Below are positions 40,966-48,971 of a stretch of DNA of 64,000 nucleotides, piece by piece. A program made the position numbers and the translations under genes. A model generated the notes under the pieces. That model did no database searches, was not told where the DNA came from, and was given only the letters and a program-made list of their open reading frames with translations. The first letter of the stretch is position 1, and every line of letters begins with the position of its first letter. Origin of the DNA: Neobacillus kokaensis (GTDB lineage: Bacteria > Bacillota > Bacilli > Bacillales > Cytobacillaceae); NCBI RefSeq assembly GCF_014656545.1, contig NZ_BNDS01000015.1:59724-123723 (forward strand), given 5' to 3'.

Positions 40966-40997
40966 AAAAAGCTTGCAAATAATAAATATCTGCAAGC
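40966..40997 (-). terminator. Terminator of the maleylacetate reductase gene
   Basis: On the minus strand GCTTGCA and TGCAAGC pair around a 13-nt AT-rich loop and are followed by TTTTT. Confidence 0.8.
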
Positions 40998-41021
40998 ACT
41001 TGTGTATGATTCTTTTCATTC

Positions 41022-42092
41022 TTATTCCGGCCTAATTCCATGGTACGCACGGTCAAGCAAATCCCTAATTGAACCTTTATCAATTGGACGAGGATTATAA
41101 TATGGGTTTTTCACGGCTAATTCTGCTGCCTTTTCAATATCCTCTCTTTGGAAGCCGATACTTTCTAAAGAGACAGGGCCACCTAATGATTGAATCAGAT
41201 CATAAAGCGTGGATGCTACATCATCTTTATTACATTGTAAGGATCTGGCAATTACCTCCATTGCTTCAGGGGCATAGTCTGAATTATATGATATCACATA
41301 GGAAATCAGCACTGTATGAGTTTCCGCATGTGGCAGCTTAAACGTCCCCCCCAATGTATGACAAAGCTTATGATGTAAGGCCATGCCAACTGAACCTAAC
41401 ACAGTCCCTCCTAACCAGGCACCGTAAAAGGCTTTTGAACGAGCTTCGAGATCATCCGGGTTCTCGACAATTCTTCGCAGGCTCCTCGCAATCGACCGAA
41501 TCCCCTCTTCAGCCAAAAGAGATGTAATCGGATTACGGCTTTCTGAATACAAAGCCTCTACACAGTGGGCAACCGAGTTCACTCCACTTGTTACAGAGAG
41601 ATTAGCTGGAATGCTTAAAGTTAGTTCAGGATCATAAATCACCGTTTTCGGCTTTACAATTGAATTTGTTCCTGTTCTTTTCACTCCATTTTCAGTAATA
41701 CCCCATACAGATGTCATTTCAGAGCCTGCATAGGTTGTGGGAAGCGCCACAATCGGCAGCTCTGTTTCTAATGCAACCGCTTTGGCAAGTCCTATTGGAG
41801 AACCCCCGCCAACCGCCACCAAACCATCAATATTATTGCTTTTTACAAAATCTAACGCTTCATACACATTTTCAATTGGCACATGCTGGACCGCTTTCGA
41901 AAAGATACCCTTACATAGGTCCCTTAATAATACTGCCACATGCTCTGCTGTAGTGCTCCCACTCAACCCTGATGTTGAAATAACTAAAACATTTTTCAGA
42001 TTTAATCGTTCTACTTCTTTACGAATATTCCTTCTAGTCCCTTCACCAAATACTGTTCTGCATGGCTGTGCTTCATATAAAAATTGTTTCAA
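41022..42092 (-). CDS. Maleylacetate reductase (iron-containing alcohol dehydrogenase family)
   Basis: 356 aa. It starts FLYEAQPCRTVFGEGTRRNIRKEVERL, then GLVAVGGGSPIGLAKAVAL (nucleotide binding), IVALPTTYAGSEMTSVWGITE and MALHHKLCHTLGGTFKLPHAETH, the metal-binding region as seen in maleylacetate reductases (MacA, TftE, GraC). The enzyme reduces maleylacetate to 3-oxoadipate with NAD(P)H and is diagnostic for hydroxyquinol or chlorocatechol routes. It would link the intradiol dioxygenase to the CoA-transferase. Single gene with its own terminator and a palindrome upstream. Confidence 0.9.
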   Translation of the reverse strand: MKQFLYEAQPCRTVFGEGTRRNIRKEVERLNLKNVLVISTSGLSGSTTAEHVAVLLRDLCKGIFSKAVQHVPIENVYEALDFVKSNNIDGLVAVGGGSPIGLAKAVALETELPIVALPTTYAGSEMTSVWGITENGVKRTGTNSIVKPKTVIYDPELTLSIPANLSVTSGVNSVAHCVEALYSESRNPITSLLAEEGIRSIARSLRRIVENPDDLEARSKAFYGAWLGGTVLGSVGMALHHKLCHTLGGTFKLPHAETHTVLISYVISYNSDYAPEAMEVIARSLQCNKDDVASTLYDLIQSLGGPVSLESIGFQREDIEKAAELAVKNPYYNPRPIDKGSIRDLLDRAYHGIRPE

Positions 42093-42567
42093 ACTTTAAC
42101 CTCCCCACTTCAACCTAGTGATTTTTACTTGGAATAAATCCCCTGCTTCCTGAGTTGCCATTTAAGAATAGAGTCCTAAAAAACCAGAAAAGATAATTTC
42201 CCAAATGAACAGCAATTCTCCTTCACTTTATTAGGATATCATATTTTGTTTTACATTTAATTAAATATTTTGAATTGTAATTTTTTTATACAATTCAAGT
42301 GGTGAACACTTTTATAATTAGGCTGGTGTTTCTAATCTACTGATAAAATTGTTAAATAATAGTGTGGCTGCACGTCTTAGCTTGGTATCGTACCCCTCAG
42401 TTACCAAACATATTTACCAATTGGAAGAACTGTATTTTGCCTAGTTATTTAAGAGAACATCGGTAGTTCTTTTTTAAAGTTTTGATAATCTACCACAATC
42501 TCCAAGAATAATAATAAAGAAAACTTTTATTTAGCAATGAAAAGCGAAGGAAGGGCTTTCCCGACCT
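42093..42567. other. Intergenic region with a perfect palindrome
   Basis: No gene seen. TTGAATTGTA (42270-42279) and TACAATTCAA (42289-42298) are perfect inverted arms with a 9-nt spacer, about 180 bp upstream of the maleylacetate reductase start; an adjacent TTTACATTTAATT resembles half of the GntR box. A weak plus-strand hairpin with T-run lies at about 42450-42477. Confidence 0.5.
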
Positions 42568-43143
42568 CTACATCCTGCACCCCCTAAAACCCTTACTCGT
42601 CACATACCTCGCTCGGCTCCAAATCTTTCGTTTGTGTTCCCTCGCTAACCTTTCATCAGACTGATATTCTTGTAAATATTTATATGGTGGATTAATGATA
42701 TAGGCTACACGTGCCAGCCCTTCCTGAAGCAGCTGTTCCTGAACCGATTGCCCGTCGGCAAAAACATATGCTAGCAGCCGGCCATATGAATCTTTGGTGT
42801 TCCCTTGTTCGAGCTCAAGACTTAATTGACCTCCCTTTACAAGCTGCTCATTCCGTATTGCCGCTTCCCTGGCATAGGGCTGGACACACATACCTGGCTT
42901 TTTTGATTCTGGTGTATCTATTAATAGGTAACGTACCGTTTCTATTTTTCCCATGACTATTACTTTAATTGTGTCGCCATCAACCGTTTCTACTAATCTA
43001 GCAGGAATCCTGTCCGTTACATCAGCTGCTGACATTTCCATAACGGAATCTGTACTTTTTTGGACTTCTTCCGTTTCTTGATTTGAAAGAATTATAATAG
43101 CAGCTGATGTGAGTAAAGCAGTATTAATGAAAAACTTTCGCAC
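42568..43143 (-). CDS. Secreted thermonuclease-family (SNase) protein
   Basis: 191 aa. A basic start followed by a hydrophobic segment forms a signal peptide or membrane anchor (MRKFFINTALLTSAAIIIL). The staphylococcal nuclease fold follows: ARLVETVDGDTIKV, TVRYLLIDTPE (first catalytic Arg and nearby acidic residues) and DSYGRLLAYVF (second catalytic Arg). It should degrade DNA and RNA outside the cell in a Ca2+-dependent manner. Comparable to B. subtilis YncB/YokF. Stands alone. Confidence 0.88.
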   Translation of the reverse strand: MRKFFINTALLTSAAIIILSNQETEEVQKSTDSVMEMSAADVTDRIPARLVETVDGDTIKVIVMGKIETVRYLLIDTPESKKPGMCVQPYAREAAIRNEQLVKGGQLSLELEQGNTKDSYGRLLAYVFADGQSVQEQLLQEGLARVAYIINPPYKYLQEYQSDERLAREHKRKIWSRARYVTSKGFRGCRM

Positions 43144-43231
43144 GATATTTTCCTCCCGCCTATAAGAATGAAAAAAACTGTTGTAAACCCTATCAAAACC
43201 TAACTTAATCGTTCCATAAATCCGTTCTGTG

Positions 43232-43285
43232 AAAAAGGGGCAATCCCCTGCTGCATTAAAGTATTATTACGTCTGGTAACTGACC
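43232..43285 (-). terminator. Repeat-family terminator (degenerate copy)
   Basis: GGGGCAATCCCC...GCATTAAAG...TGACC is a weaker copy of the family at 7812 and 53194; on the minus strand it is followed by TTTTT, about 20 nt after the 140-aa gene's stop. Confidence 0.6.
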
Positions 43286-43305
43286 GCCAATTTCCAGATT
43301 CCTAT

Positions 43306-43728
43306 CTAGCCCTTCGTAAAATATCCAGCGACAGCCGGGAAATTTTCATATTCTCTCCTCATATCCCGAAACGAAATCACCTCTTTTCCCCTCATAAGTT
43401 GGTAATCTAGCGAATATTCATGGCAGTTCAATGGGGGTTGCAGAAATGTTTCCGTATAGAATTGGACGGCCTCTTGCTTGCTGCCAGCAAAGATAAAAAC
43501 AAAATTTCCCCGGTTCCTTTTAAGTGAATAAATGTCTACCTTATGAAAGCCCAAAACATTGTTTTGAATCATTTCTGTTACCTTCTGATGATCTGCCTGG
43601 TCAAAGTCTAATTTAGATACGTTGTCATCTAATGAAACTTTCTTTTCTGCCAGTAAATAGTAGATGTAATGGGCCAATGAGGATTCCTCAAAATGGATCG
43701 AATCCAGGTAAAGCTCTTTCACAAGCAT
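43306..43728 (-). CDS. Unrecognised 140-aa protein downstream of the helicase gene
   Basis: MLVKELYLDSIHFEESSLAHYIYYLLAEKKVSLDDNVS... An acidic N-terminal half and a C-terminal half with predicted alternating strands and helices (GNFVFIFAGSKQEAVQFYTETFLQPP). No membrane segment or known motif. It lies 63 nt after the DnaB-like helicase gene on the same strand and probably belongs to that unit. Small proteins of this kind accompany phage-like replication modules, but I cannot name the family. Confidence 0.7.
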   Translation of the reverse strand: MLVKELYLDSIHFEESSLAHYIYYLLAEKKVSLDDNVSKLDFDQADHQKVTEMIQNNVLGFHKVDIYSLKRNRGNFVFIFAGSKQEAVQFYTETFLQPPLNCHEYSLDYQLMRGKEVISFRDMRREYENFPAVAGYFTKG

Positions 43729-43791
43729 ATGAAAACACCTCGGTTTTTATTGCCCTGGGTTTTTTGTGCATATAAGGCGAATGAGAGGCGA

Positions 43792-45051
43792 TCAAAGGCT
43801 AACAATTGTTCCCTTTTTGTCCTCAATCCTGCCGGTATGTTTGTTGAAATCCACCTCGATTGTTCCAACCGGACCATTGCGGTTTTTCGAAACAATAATT
43901 TCAAGTGTAGAATCCTTAGAGTCCTTGTCATAATAAGCTTCCCGATACAAGAACAAAATGACATCGGCATCCTGTTCCACACTGCCGGATTCTCGAATAT
44001 CTGACATCATCGGCCGTTTATTGTTTCTTGATTCCACCGAACGATTAAGCTGTGCCAAACAAATAACCGGGCAGTCAAATTCCTTCGCCATTGTTTTGAG
44101 TGATTTGGAAATTTCCGTTACTTGTAAATGGGCATTTCCTCCGTAAGATTGACTTGGTTGAATCAATGTTAAATAATCGATAAAAACAATTGGTTTCCTG
44201 TTTGGAAATTGGTGTATCAGCTTTCTAGTTTTCGCCCTCATTTCAGCGATTGTTTGCCCAGCCCCATCAAAGATTTGCATATGGGTTTCATTGAGATCAC
44301 CAATGACATCCGACCATTTATTCTTTTGACTTTGAGTTAGCAATCTTTTGGGATCCCGCATTTTTGCGCGGTTAAATCCCCCTGTCGAAGCCATTAATCG
44401 GGAGGTAATGAGCTTTTCAGGCATTTCTAAGGAAAAGACGATTGGCAGAAACCCTGCCCAGCCAGACATTTTTGCAAAATGAAGCATCACATCGGTTTTA
44501 CCCATCGATGGCCTTGCTGCGATAATCGTTACTTCTCCGCCCTTAAAGCCTCCCGTCACAAAATCAAGCTTCTGGATACCCGTTGTCGCACTTTTCAGTT
44601 GTGGCTGCTCTTCCCATGGGGCTTCATAGATCCCGGCCAACGCTTGTTGTAAGGGTGTATGATCGTCCATTTTCGATTGGTTTATGTTATCCAATTCGGA
44701 AATGACCTTCGCAATCTCCCAATCATTCATAGCTGCAAGCGATAAGATGTTTTTCTTTTCCCGTTCCTTCCATTGCTCCAGAATGAGCTTCTCCATTCCA
44801 TCAAATTTCTCCACATCCGCATACGATAACAGTTCCGATAAGTATGACATTCCCCCGAATGATTCGAGTTCGGGTAAGGTGGTCAAGGTAATCAAATCAA
44901 TATTCTTACCAGCCTGCTTAAACTCCACCATCCTTCTCATTAACTCTCTGTGACGAATGCTTTCTAGCTGTTCCGGTTGAATCACGGTATCCATGAGTAA
45001 GTATTCCGCTTTCATCAAGCTGCCTAAGAACGCTTTCTCCGCTATACTCAT
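43792..45051 (-). CDS. DnaB-like replicative helicase
   Basis: 419 aa, RecA-fold hexameric helicase: N-terminal domain EKAFLGSLM...RHRELMRRMVEF, then Walker A ARPSMGKT, FSLEMPEKLITSRLMAS, Walker B FIDYLTLI, CLAQLNRSVE and DIRESGSVEQDADVILFLYRE. All standard motifs are present. It is shorter than the chromosomal helicase (~450 aa) and starts 4 nt inside the DnaD-like gene, the organisation of phage or integrative-element replication modules. B. subtilis calls its helicase DnaC. Confidence 0.92.
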   Translation of the reverse strand: MSIAEKAFLGSLMKAEYLLMDTVIQPEQLESIRHRELMRRMVEFKQAGKNIDLITLTTLPELESFGGMSYLSELLSYADVEKFDGMEKLILEQWKEREKKNILSLAAMNDWEIAKVISELDNINQSKMDDHTPLQQALAGIYEAPWEEQPQLKSATTGIQKLDFVTGGFKGGEVTIIAARPSMGKTDVMLHFAKMSGWAGFLPIVFSLEMPEKLITSRLMASTGGFNRAKMRDPKRLLTQSQKNKWSDVIGDLNETHMQIFDGAGQTIAEMRAKTRKLIHQFPNRKPIVFIDYLTLIQPSQSYGGNAHLQVTEISKSLKTMAKEFDCPVICLAQLNRSVESRNNKRPMMSDIRESGSVEQDADVILFLYREAYYDKDSKDSTLEIIVSKNRNGPVGTIEVDFNKHTGRIEDKKGTIVSL

Positions 45052-46055
45052 TCCTCTTCACCTGCCGTTAGATCAAACTCAAAGCCACCTGGAATCGATC
45101 TCCCGCTAGGATACGCTTCTGTTGATTTCTTAGACTTACGTTCAGGCTTTTGGTTCTTAAGATACAAATCTATTTCATCTACGGTAGATAAAGATTCATT
45201 TTCCCAGTTTTTCAGAATGCCAACAATATAGTTCAGCTTTCGTTTGTTATTGGCACAGGCAATATTCATCGCCTTTAAAATCACCTCTTTCGGCTGCAGA
45301 AAGCTAGAATCATCTAACCAGGCTAACAGCTGCTGTTTCGCATTCACATTCGTAAAACCGAAACCATTGGAATCCCACAACTCAACAATTTCTTTTACAT
45401 CTTCTGTTTTTTGATTACTCTCTAAGGTGTTCTCTATGTATGAGTTGTTCTCTTCATTTGGATGAAAAGCTTTTTGTTGTTGTTGTTGTTTTTCTTTTTT
45501 ATTTTCTTCTTCTTTTTGCCCTCGCATCGTATCACGATACGCGAACGATTCGTCAAACGGTTCAGATTCAGAATCAAGAGTTGTTTTTTCGACTTGTGCT
45601 CCCGTATCCTTTTCAAGATGGCTTTCTTCTTGTCCACAAAAAGATTCAAATAAGCTGCGAATTTCACCTTTTTGTATAGCTTCCGAAACATAACGAATAA
45701 GCGATGTATCCTCGACCTCTTTTAATTCGGAATAGATACAATCCATAACCGGTTTCCCGCCTTTATGCAGGTTATCCTTCCCCCAGTTTTTTATAGCGAG
45801 TTCTCTTGTTTCTGGATTGTAGCGGATCAAATTATGGTGCCTCGTGAACCGTTCCATTAGCGAATGAACGCTCTCAATCGAATAGCCTAAATCAAATGCC
45901 ATTTGTTTTTTTGTAATTTGGTAGATTCCGATTTGAGTCGTATTGGGATTCGTCAGCAGATAAAGGTAAAAATACTTATCCTCAGGAGTCATCTCTTCCG
46001 AAACAATTGGATTCTTCCAAAAATCAACACGTACCATTCTAAATTTTGCCATCAT
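45048..46055 (-). CDS. DnaD-domain replication initiation protein
   Basis: 335 aa from ATG 46055, 9 nt behind AAAGGG; a longer open frame has no ribosome binding site. The N-terminal winged helix (MAKFRMVRVDFWKNPIVSEEMTPEDKYFYLYLLTNPNTTQIGIYQI) is typical of phage and chromosomal DnaD-like proteins. A long charged linker with a Gln run (KEKQQQQQK) follows, then a DnaD C-terminal domain (EIVELWDSNGFGFTNVNAKQQLLAWL...LNYIVGILKNW). It should load the helicase encoded next, whose start overlaps its last 4 nt. Confidence 0.9.
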   Translation of the reverse strand: MMAKFRMVRVDFWKNPIVSEEMTPEDKYFYLYLLTNPNTTQIGIYQITKKQMAFDLGYSIESVHSLMERFTRHHNLIRYNPETRELAIKNWGKDNLHKGGKPVMDCIYSELKEVEDTSLIRYVSEAIQKGEIRSLFESFCGQEESHLEKDTGAQVEKTTLDSESEPFDESFAYRDTMRGQKEEENKKEKQQQQQKAFHPNEENNSYIENTLESNQKTEDVKEIVELWDSNGFGFTNVNAKQQLLAWLDDSSFLQPKEVILKAMNIACANNKRKLNYIVGILKNWENESLSTVDEIDLYLKNQKPERKSKKSTEAYPSGRSIPGGFEFDLTAGEEE

Positions 46056-46158
46056 CAACCACTGCCCTTTCTTTATAGAGATTACTTCATAGTTTATATA
46101 GAGGGTTAGAAAGGCCATGGACAGTATGCTTTTTTAAAATAAGTGAATATTTTATGAC

Positions 46159-46190
46159 AAAAAAAATACACTCACAAATGAATGTGAGTG
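46159..46190 (-). terminator. Terminator of the dynamin-like operon
   Basis: CACTCACA and TGTGAGTG form a perfect 8-bp stem around a 6-nt loop; the minus strand continues with TATTTTTTTT. Confidence 0.85.
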
Positions 46191-46210
46191 CTTAATAATT
46201 CTGATTGGTG

Positions 46211-46297
46211 GTGCCTGGCACATATAATAAGAGTTTTTCTGTTTCTGTTTCAACTCGATAAATAAAACGAAAAAAAGTCCGTGCCGGGACTTTTTTA
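46211..46297. terminator. Repeat arm and bidirectional hairpin after the coiled-coil gene
   Basis: GTGCCTGGCAC at 46211-46221 is a lone repeat arm. AAGTCC-GTGCCG-GGACTT at about 46276-46293, with A-run before and T-run after, is a terminator in either direction, directly behind the stop at 46325. Confidence 0.7.
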
Positions 46298-46324
46298 ATT
46301 TTTAATACTGCTTATAAGTTTTTT

Positions 46325-47095
46325 TTACTTCAGAAACAAAAATAGTAAAAATAATAGGATGGAGACTCCCTGGCCCACTGCTAACGCGATGAGCCATTTT
46401 TTTATAAGCCCTTCTTTCTTTGCGGCGGCATCAACATGCAGCTCCCACTTTTCATCCCATTTTTCTTGAAGTACGCTTTGGTTCTGCCAAAACTGCTTTT
46501 TCCATTGCTCCGTCTCAGCCAATAGATTAGCTTCAACAGAGGAAAGGTTATTAATAATCACCGCTACTCTTTCGCTTAGCGATTCATATTTAAGATTTGT
46601 AATGGAAGCCTGTTCGTTCATCTCTTTAGTTAGCAGAACGTGGATTTGTTTTTGTGATGATTGAATCTCCTCGAGCACTTTTTCGGTTTGTAAATCGATA
46701 AACTTATAATCGTTCCGCTGGAGTTCTTTTAAATCAGCCAGCAGTATTTCCGTCATTGTAATATATTCTTGGTATTGCTGATGCCATAAGGATAACTTTT
46801 TTTCCATTATGACGATATTCTCATTGAACTGCTTCATGCCGCTTTCGAACAATTCTGTCTGGGGAGTTATGATTTCTTCATGTAGCTGTTGGCTAATATG
46901 CATGGGGACCCGCTTTAACGACTTTTGCATTTTTTCAACAGATCTATATACCTCCTCATTCATTTCAGCAATCGTTTGTTCACGTTCATTTAATAGATTC
47001 TTTAATTCATCATAAAATAAAAGGTTATTAATTTTTTTTAACGATTGAATCGCTTCTTTATATTTTTCATCCACGATTGTATTAGAAGTACTCAT
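46325..47095 (-). CDS. Tail-anchored coiled-coil protein of the dynamin operon
   Basis: 256 aa from ATG 47095 (AAAGG 10 nt before), overlapping the preceding GTPase gene by 14 nt. Almost entirely helical and heptad-rich (about residues 10-220), then a single C-terminal membrane helix (WLIALAVGQGVSILLFLLFLFL) with a one-residue tail. It would sit in the membrane with its coiled coil in the cytoplasm, a fitting partner or recruiter for the two GTPases. LeoC-like by position only; sequence identity was not tested. Confidence 0.8.
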   Translation of the reverse strand: MSTSNTIVDEKYKEAIQSLKKINNLLFYDELKNLLNEREQTIAEMNEEVYRSVEKMQKSLKRVPMHISQQLHEEIITPQTELFESGMKQFNENIVIMEKKLSLWHQQYQEYITMTEILLADLKELQRNDYKFIDLQTEKVLEEIQSSQKQIHVLLTKEMNEQASITNLKYESLSERVAVIINNLSSVEANLLAETEQWKKQFWQNQSVLQEKWDEKWELHVDAAAKKEGLIKKWLIALAVGQGVSILLFLLFLFLK

Positions 47096-48971
47096 TTCCG
47101 ATAATCCTTTCAGCTTGCTTTGAAATAATCTGGCAGTATTGATGATACACCCATCGTTCCACATCCGTCGTCTGTTTTGCGAACAATTTCTCCTGCCATA
47201 CGGAGACGGCCTTCACAAATTCTTCCTTGAGTATTTCATCTAACATCCGTGGCCGTTCCAAATCGTGATTCCATTCCCATTGAGCCCTTGTTTTTTTTTC
47301 TTCCAATTTTGCAAGGCTCATTTCCTGTTGTATTTTTTGGTCTTGTTTTTCTTTTATTTTTTCTAAAGTCATACGCTTGTGCTGCTCTTTAACCCCACAC
47401 AGCCTCATGAGTTCTGCTTTCACAAAAAGCTTAAAATGGCGTAATTGGTTATTATAATATTCGTAAACGAGGGTGTTATTTTCGTTTAACGTATCTAACA
47501 CAATCTTATAATCTTCTTCAAAATGTTTAAACACTAAATATTGATCAAGCCCGCCAATGTGATTCAATGAAAGTGCCTTTACTTGAGGTTCGGTCTGAAA
47601 ATCAAATTTTGCTGAAGAAATGATTTCGCGTAAAATTTGTTTTAACTTTCTTGCACGCTCGCCAAGCTGCTTCTTATAAAACTCCTCCATTTCCCATTCT
47701 ACCTCGTTGAAACTTTCTATCAGCCTGGTCGTTTTCCTATCCTTAAACACGACTTGATCTTTTTTCGGATCAAATTCAAATTTTGTGTATAACCTACACC
47801 TGAATTTTTCCAATTGAATTTTATCTAAATCCGTTATCAACTCTTCATAATGGCCTAATTCCTCAAGCAGGTACTGTGAGGCCATAGTTAGGTTACTATA
47901 ACTCTGCCCAGCTTCCTCTAAACTTTCCTTTATCTGATCAATGTCTTTATCGATCTGTTCTAAATCAACACTTTTCTGCCTGTAAATGCTGTGCTGCATG
48001 TTTTTTATCCGCATAATCTGATTTTCCGGTGTTTTTACATTTAGTAAGTCATTTAATAGTTCGATAAACAGATGATCAATCCAAGCTTTTGCCTTTTGAT
48101 AGACAGTACTATTCCGTTGCTTTAATTCCAGCCATGAGTCACCACATTCCAGCGGATAAATTTGATTTGGAATCTCGATATCATTTCGATTTACATGATG
48201 CAGATAATTGGCGCGGAAATCCTCTAAAGTAGCAATTTCCCCCGATTCAATTGCATTTTTAACAGAAGTGGATTGAAGGCACCTTGTAATGACGAGTCTG
48301 AAGTTTTGGGGATAGTACATCCAATCTCTTACTGTCGGCTGATCCAATTGAAACAGCCTGACGACTTTTGATGAAATCTCCATAACCAGACAAACACTGC
48401 AATAAGGCATATACGTCGTTAGTATGTGATTAACATACTTTTCTTCCTTTTTTTCCTTTGTATCATCGCCAGGTAAATCTATGATAGAAATGGATCTACT
48501 TTTCTCAGCAAAACGTCTATTGGTAAAATACTGCCTGGCAATCCACAATATAATGGGCTTGTCGAAGGAGACTTCCCCTTCCTCTATTTGCTGCCGGATC
48601 ATTGATATTTCCGTTTCCAGTTCATCCAGGCTGCTGCAGCAAATCCGCGTCTTATCCGGAAATATTAAATAAAAATTTTCATCCTCAGATCTTTTATAAA
48701 TAAAGCTGGTGATGGTAGAAGAATTCCCCTTCTGACGTTTTCCGCGTAATGCTTTGGAAAGGTGAGCTATTTTCTCGTCCCCGATTCCCAGCATGGTTAA
48801 AATCAATGTTGTTTTGCCAACTTGAGTTGGCCCATACACGCCGACCAACACTTCGTCCTTTTTAAATTTTTGCCCGTCAAATCGGAGAAACCCTTCGTCA
48901 AAACGATCAATGGCTTTGTATATCCATTGGTCCTTTTCTTCCTCGAGTTTAGTAAGCAAATCGATGCTCAT
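47082..48971 (-). CDS. Dynamin-like GTPase 2 (LeoB-like by position)
   Basis: 629 aa. G1/P-loop GVYGPTQVGKTTL (about residues 44-56) and G3 SIIDLPGDD (about 163-171) are clear; a G4-like segment RLVITRCLQS replaces a standard N/TKxD. The rest is long helices (QIDKDIDQIKESLEEAG..., KEQHKRMTLEKIKEKQDQK) as in the stalk of bacterial dynamin-like proteins. The start overlaps the upstream GTPase gene by 23 nt. Probably works as a heteromer with the other two products at the membrane. Confidence 0.85.
   Translation of the reverse strand: MSIDLLTKLEEEKDQWIYKAIDRFDEGFLRFDGQKFKKDEVLVGVYGPTQVGKTTLILTMLGIGDEKIAHLSKALRGKRQKGNSSTITSFIYKRSEDENFYLIFPDKTRICCSSLDELETEISMIRQQIEEGEVSFDKPIILWIARQYFTNRRFAEKSRSISIIDLPGDDTKEKKEEKYVNHILTTYMPYCSVCLVMEISSKVVRLFQLDQPTVRDWMYYPQNFRLVITRCLQSTSVKNAIESGEIATLEDFRANYLHHVNRNDIEIPNQIYPLECGDSWLELKQRNSTVYQKAKAWIDHLFIELLNDLLNVKTPENQIMRIKNMQHSIYRQKSVDLEQIDKDIDQIKESLEEAGQSYSNLTMASQYLLEELGHYEELITDLDKIQLEKFRCRLYTKFEFDPKKDQVVFKDRKTTRLIESFNEVEWEMEEFYKKQLGERARKLKQILREIISSAKFDFQTEPQVKALSLNHIGGLDQYLVFKHFEEDYKIVLDTLNENNTLVYEYYNNQLRHFKLFVKAELMRLCGVKEQHKRMTLEKIKEKQDQKIQQEMSLAKLEEKKTRAQWEWNHDLERPRMLDEILKEEFVKAVSVWQEKLFAKQTTDVERWVYHQYCQIISKQAERIIGNEYF

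Noticed and set aside
45434..45691. Lysine- and phenylalanine-rich ORFs in other frames of the DnaD-like gene
   Set aside because: They arise from the low-complexity linker (KEKQQQQQK) of the real gene.
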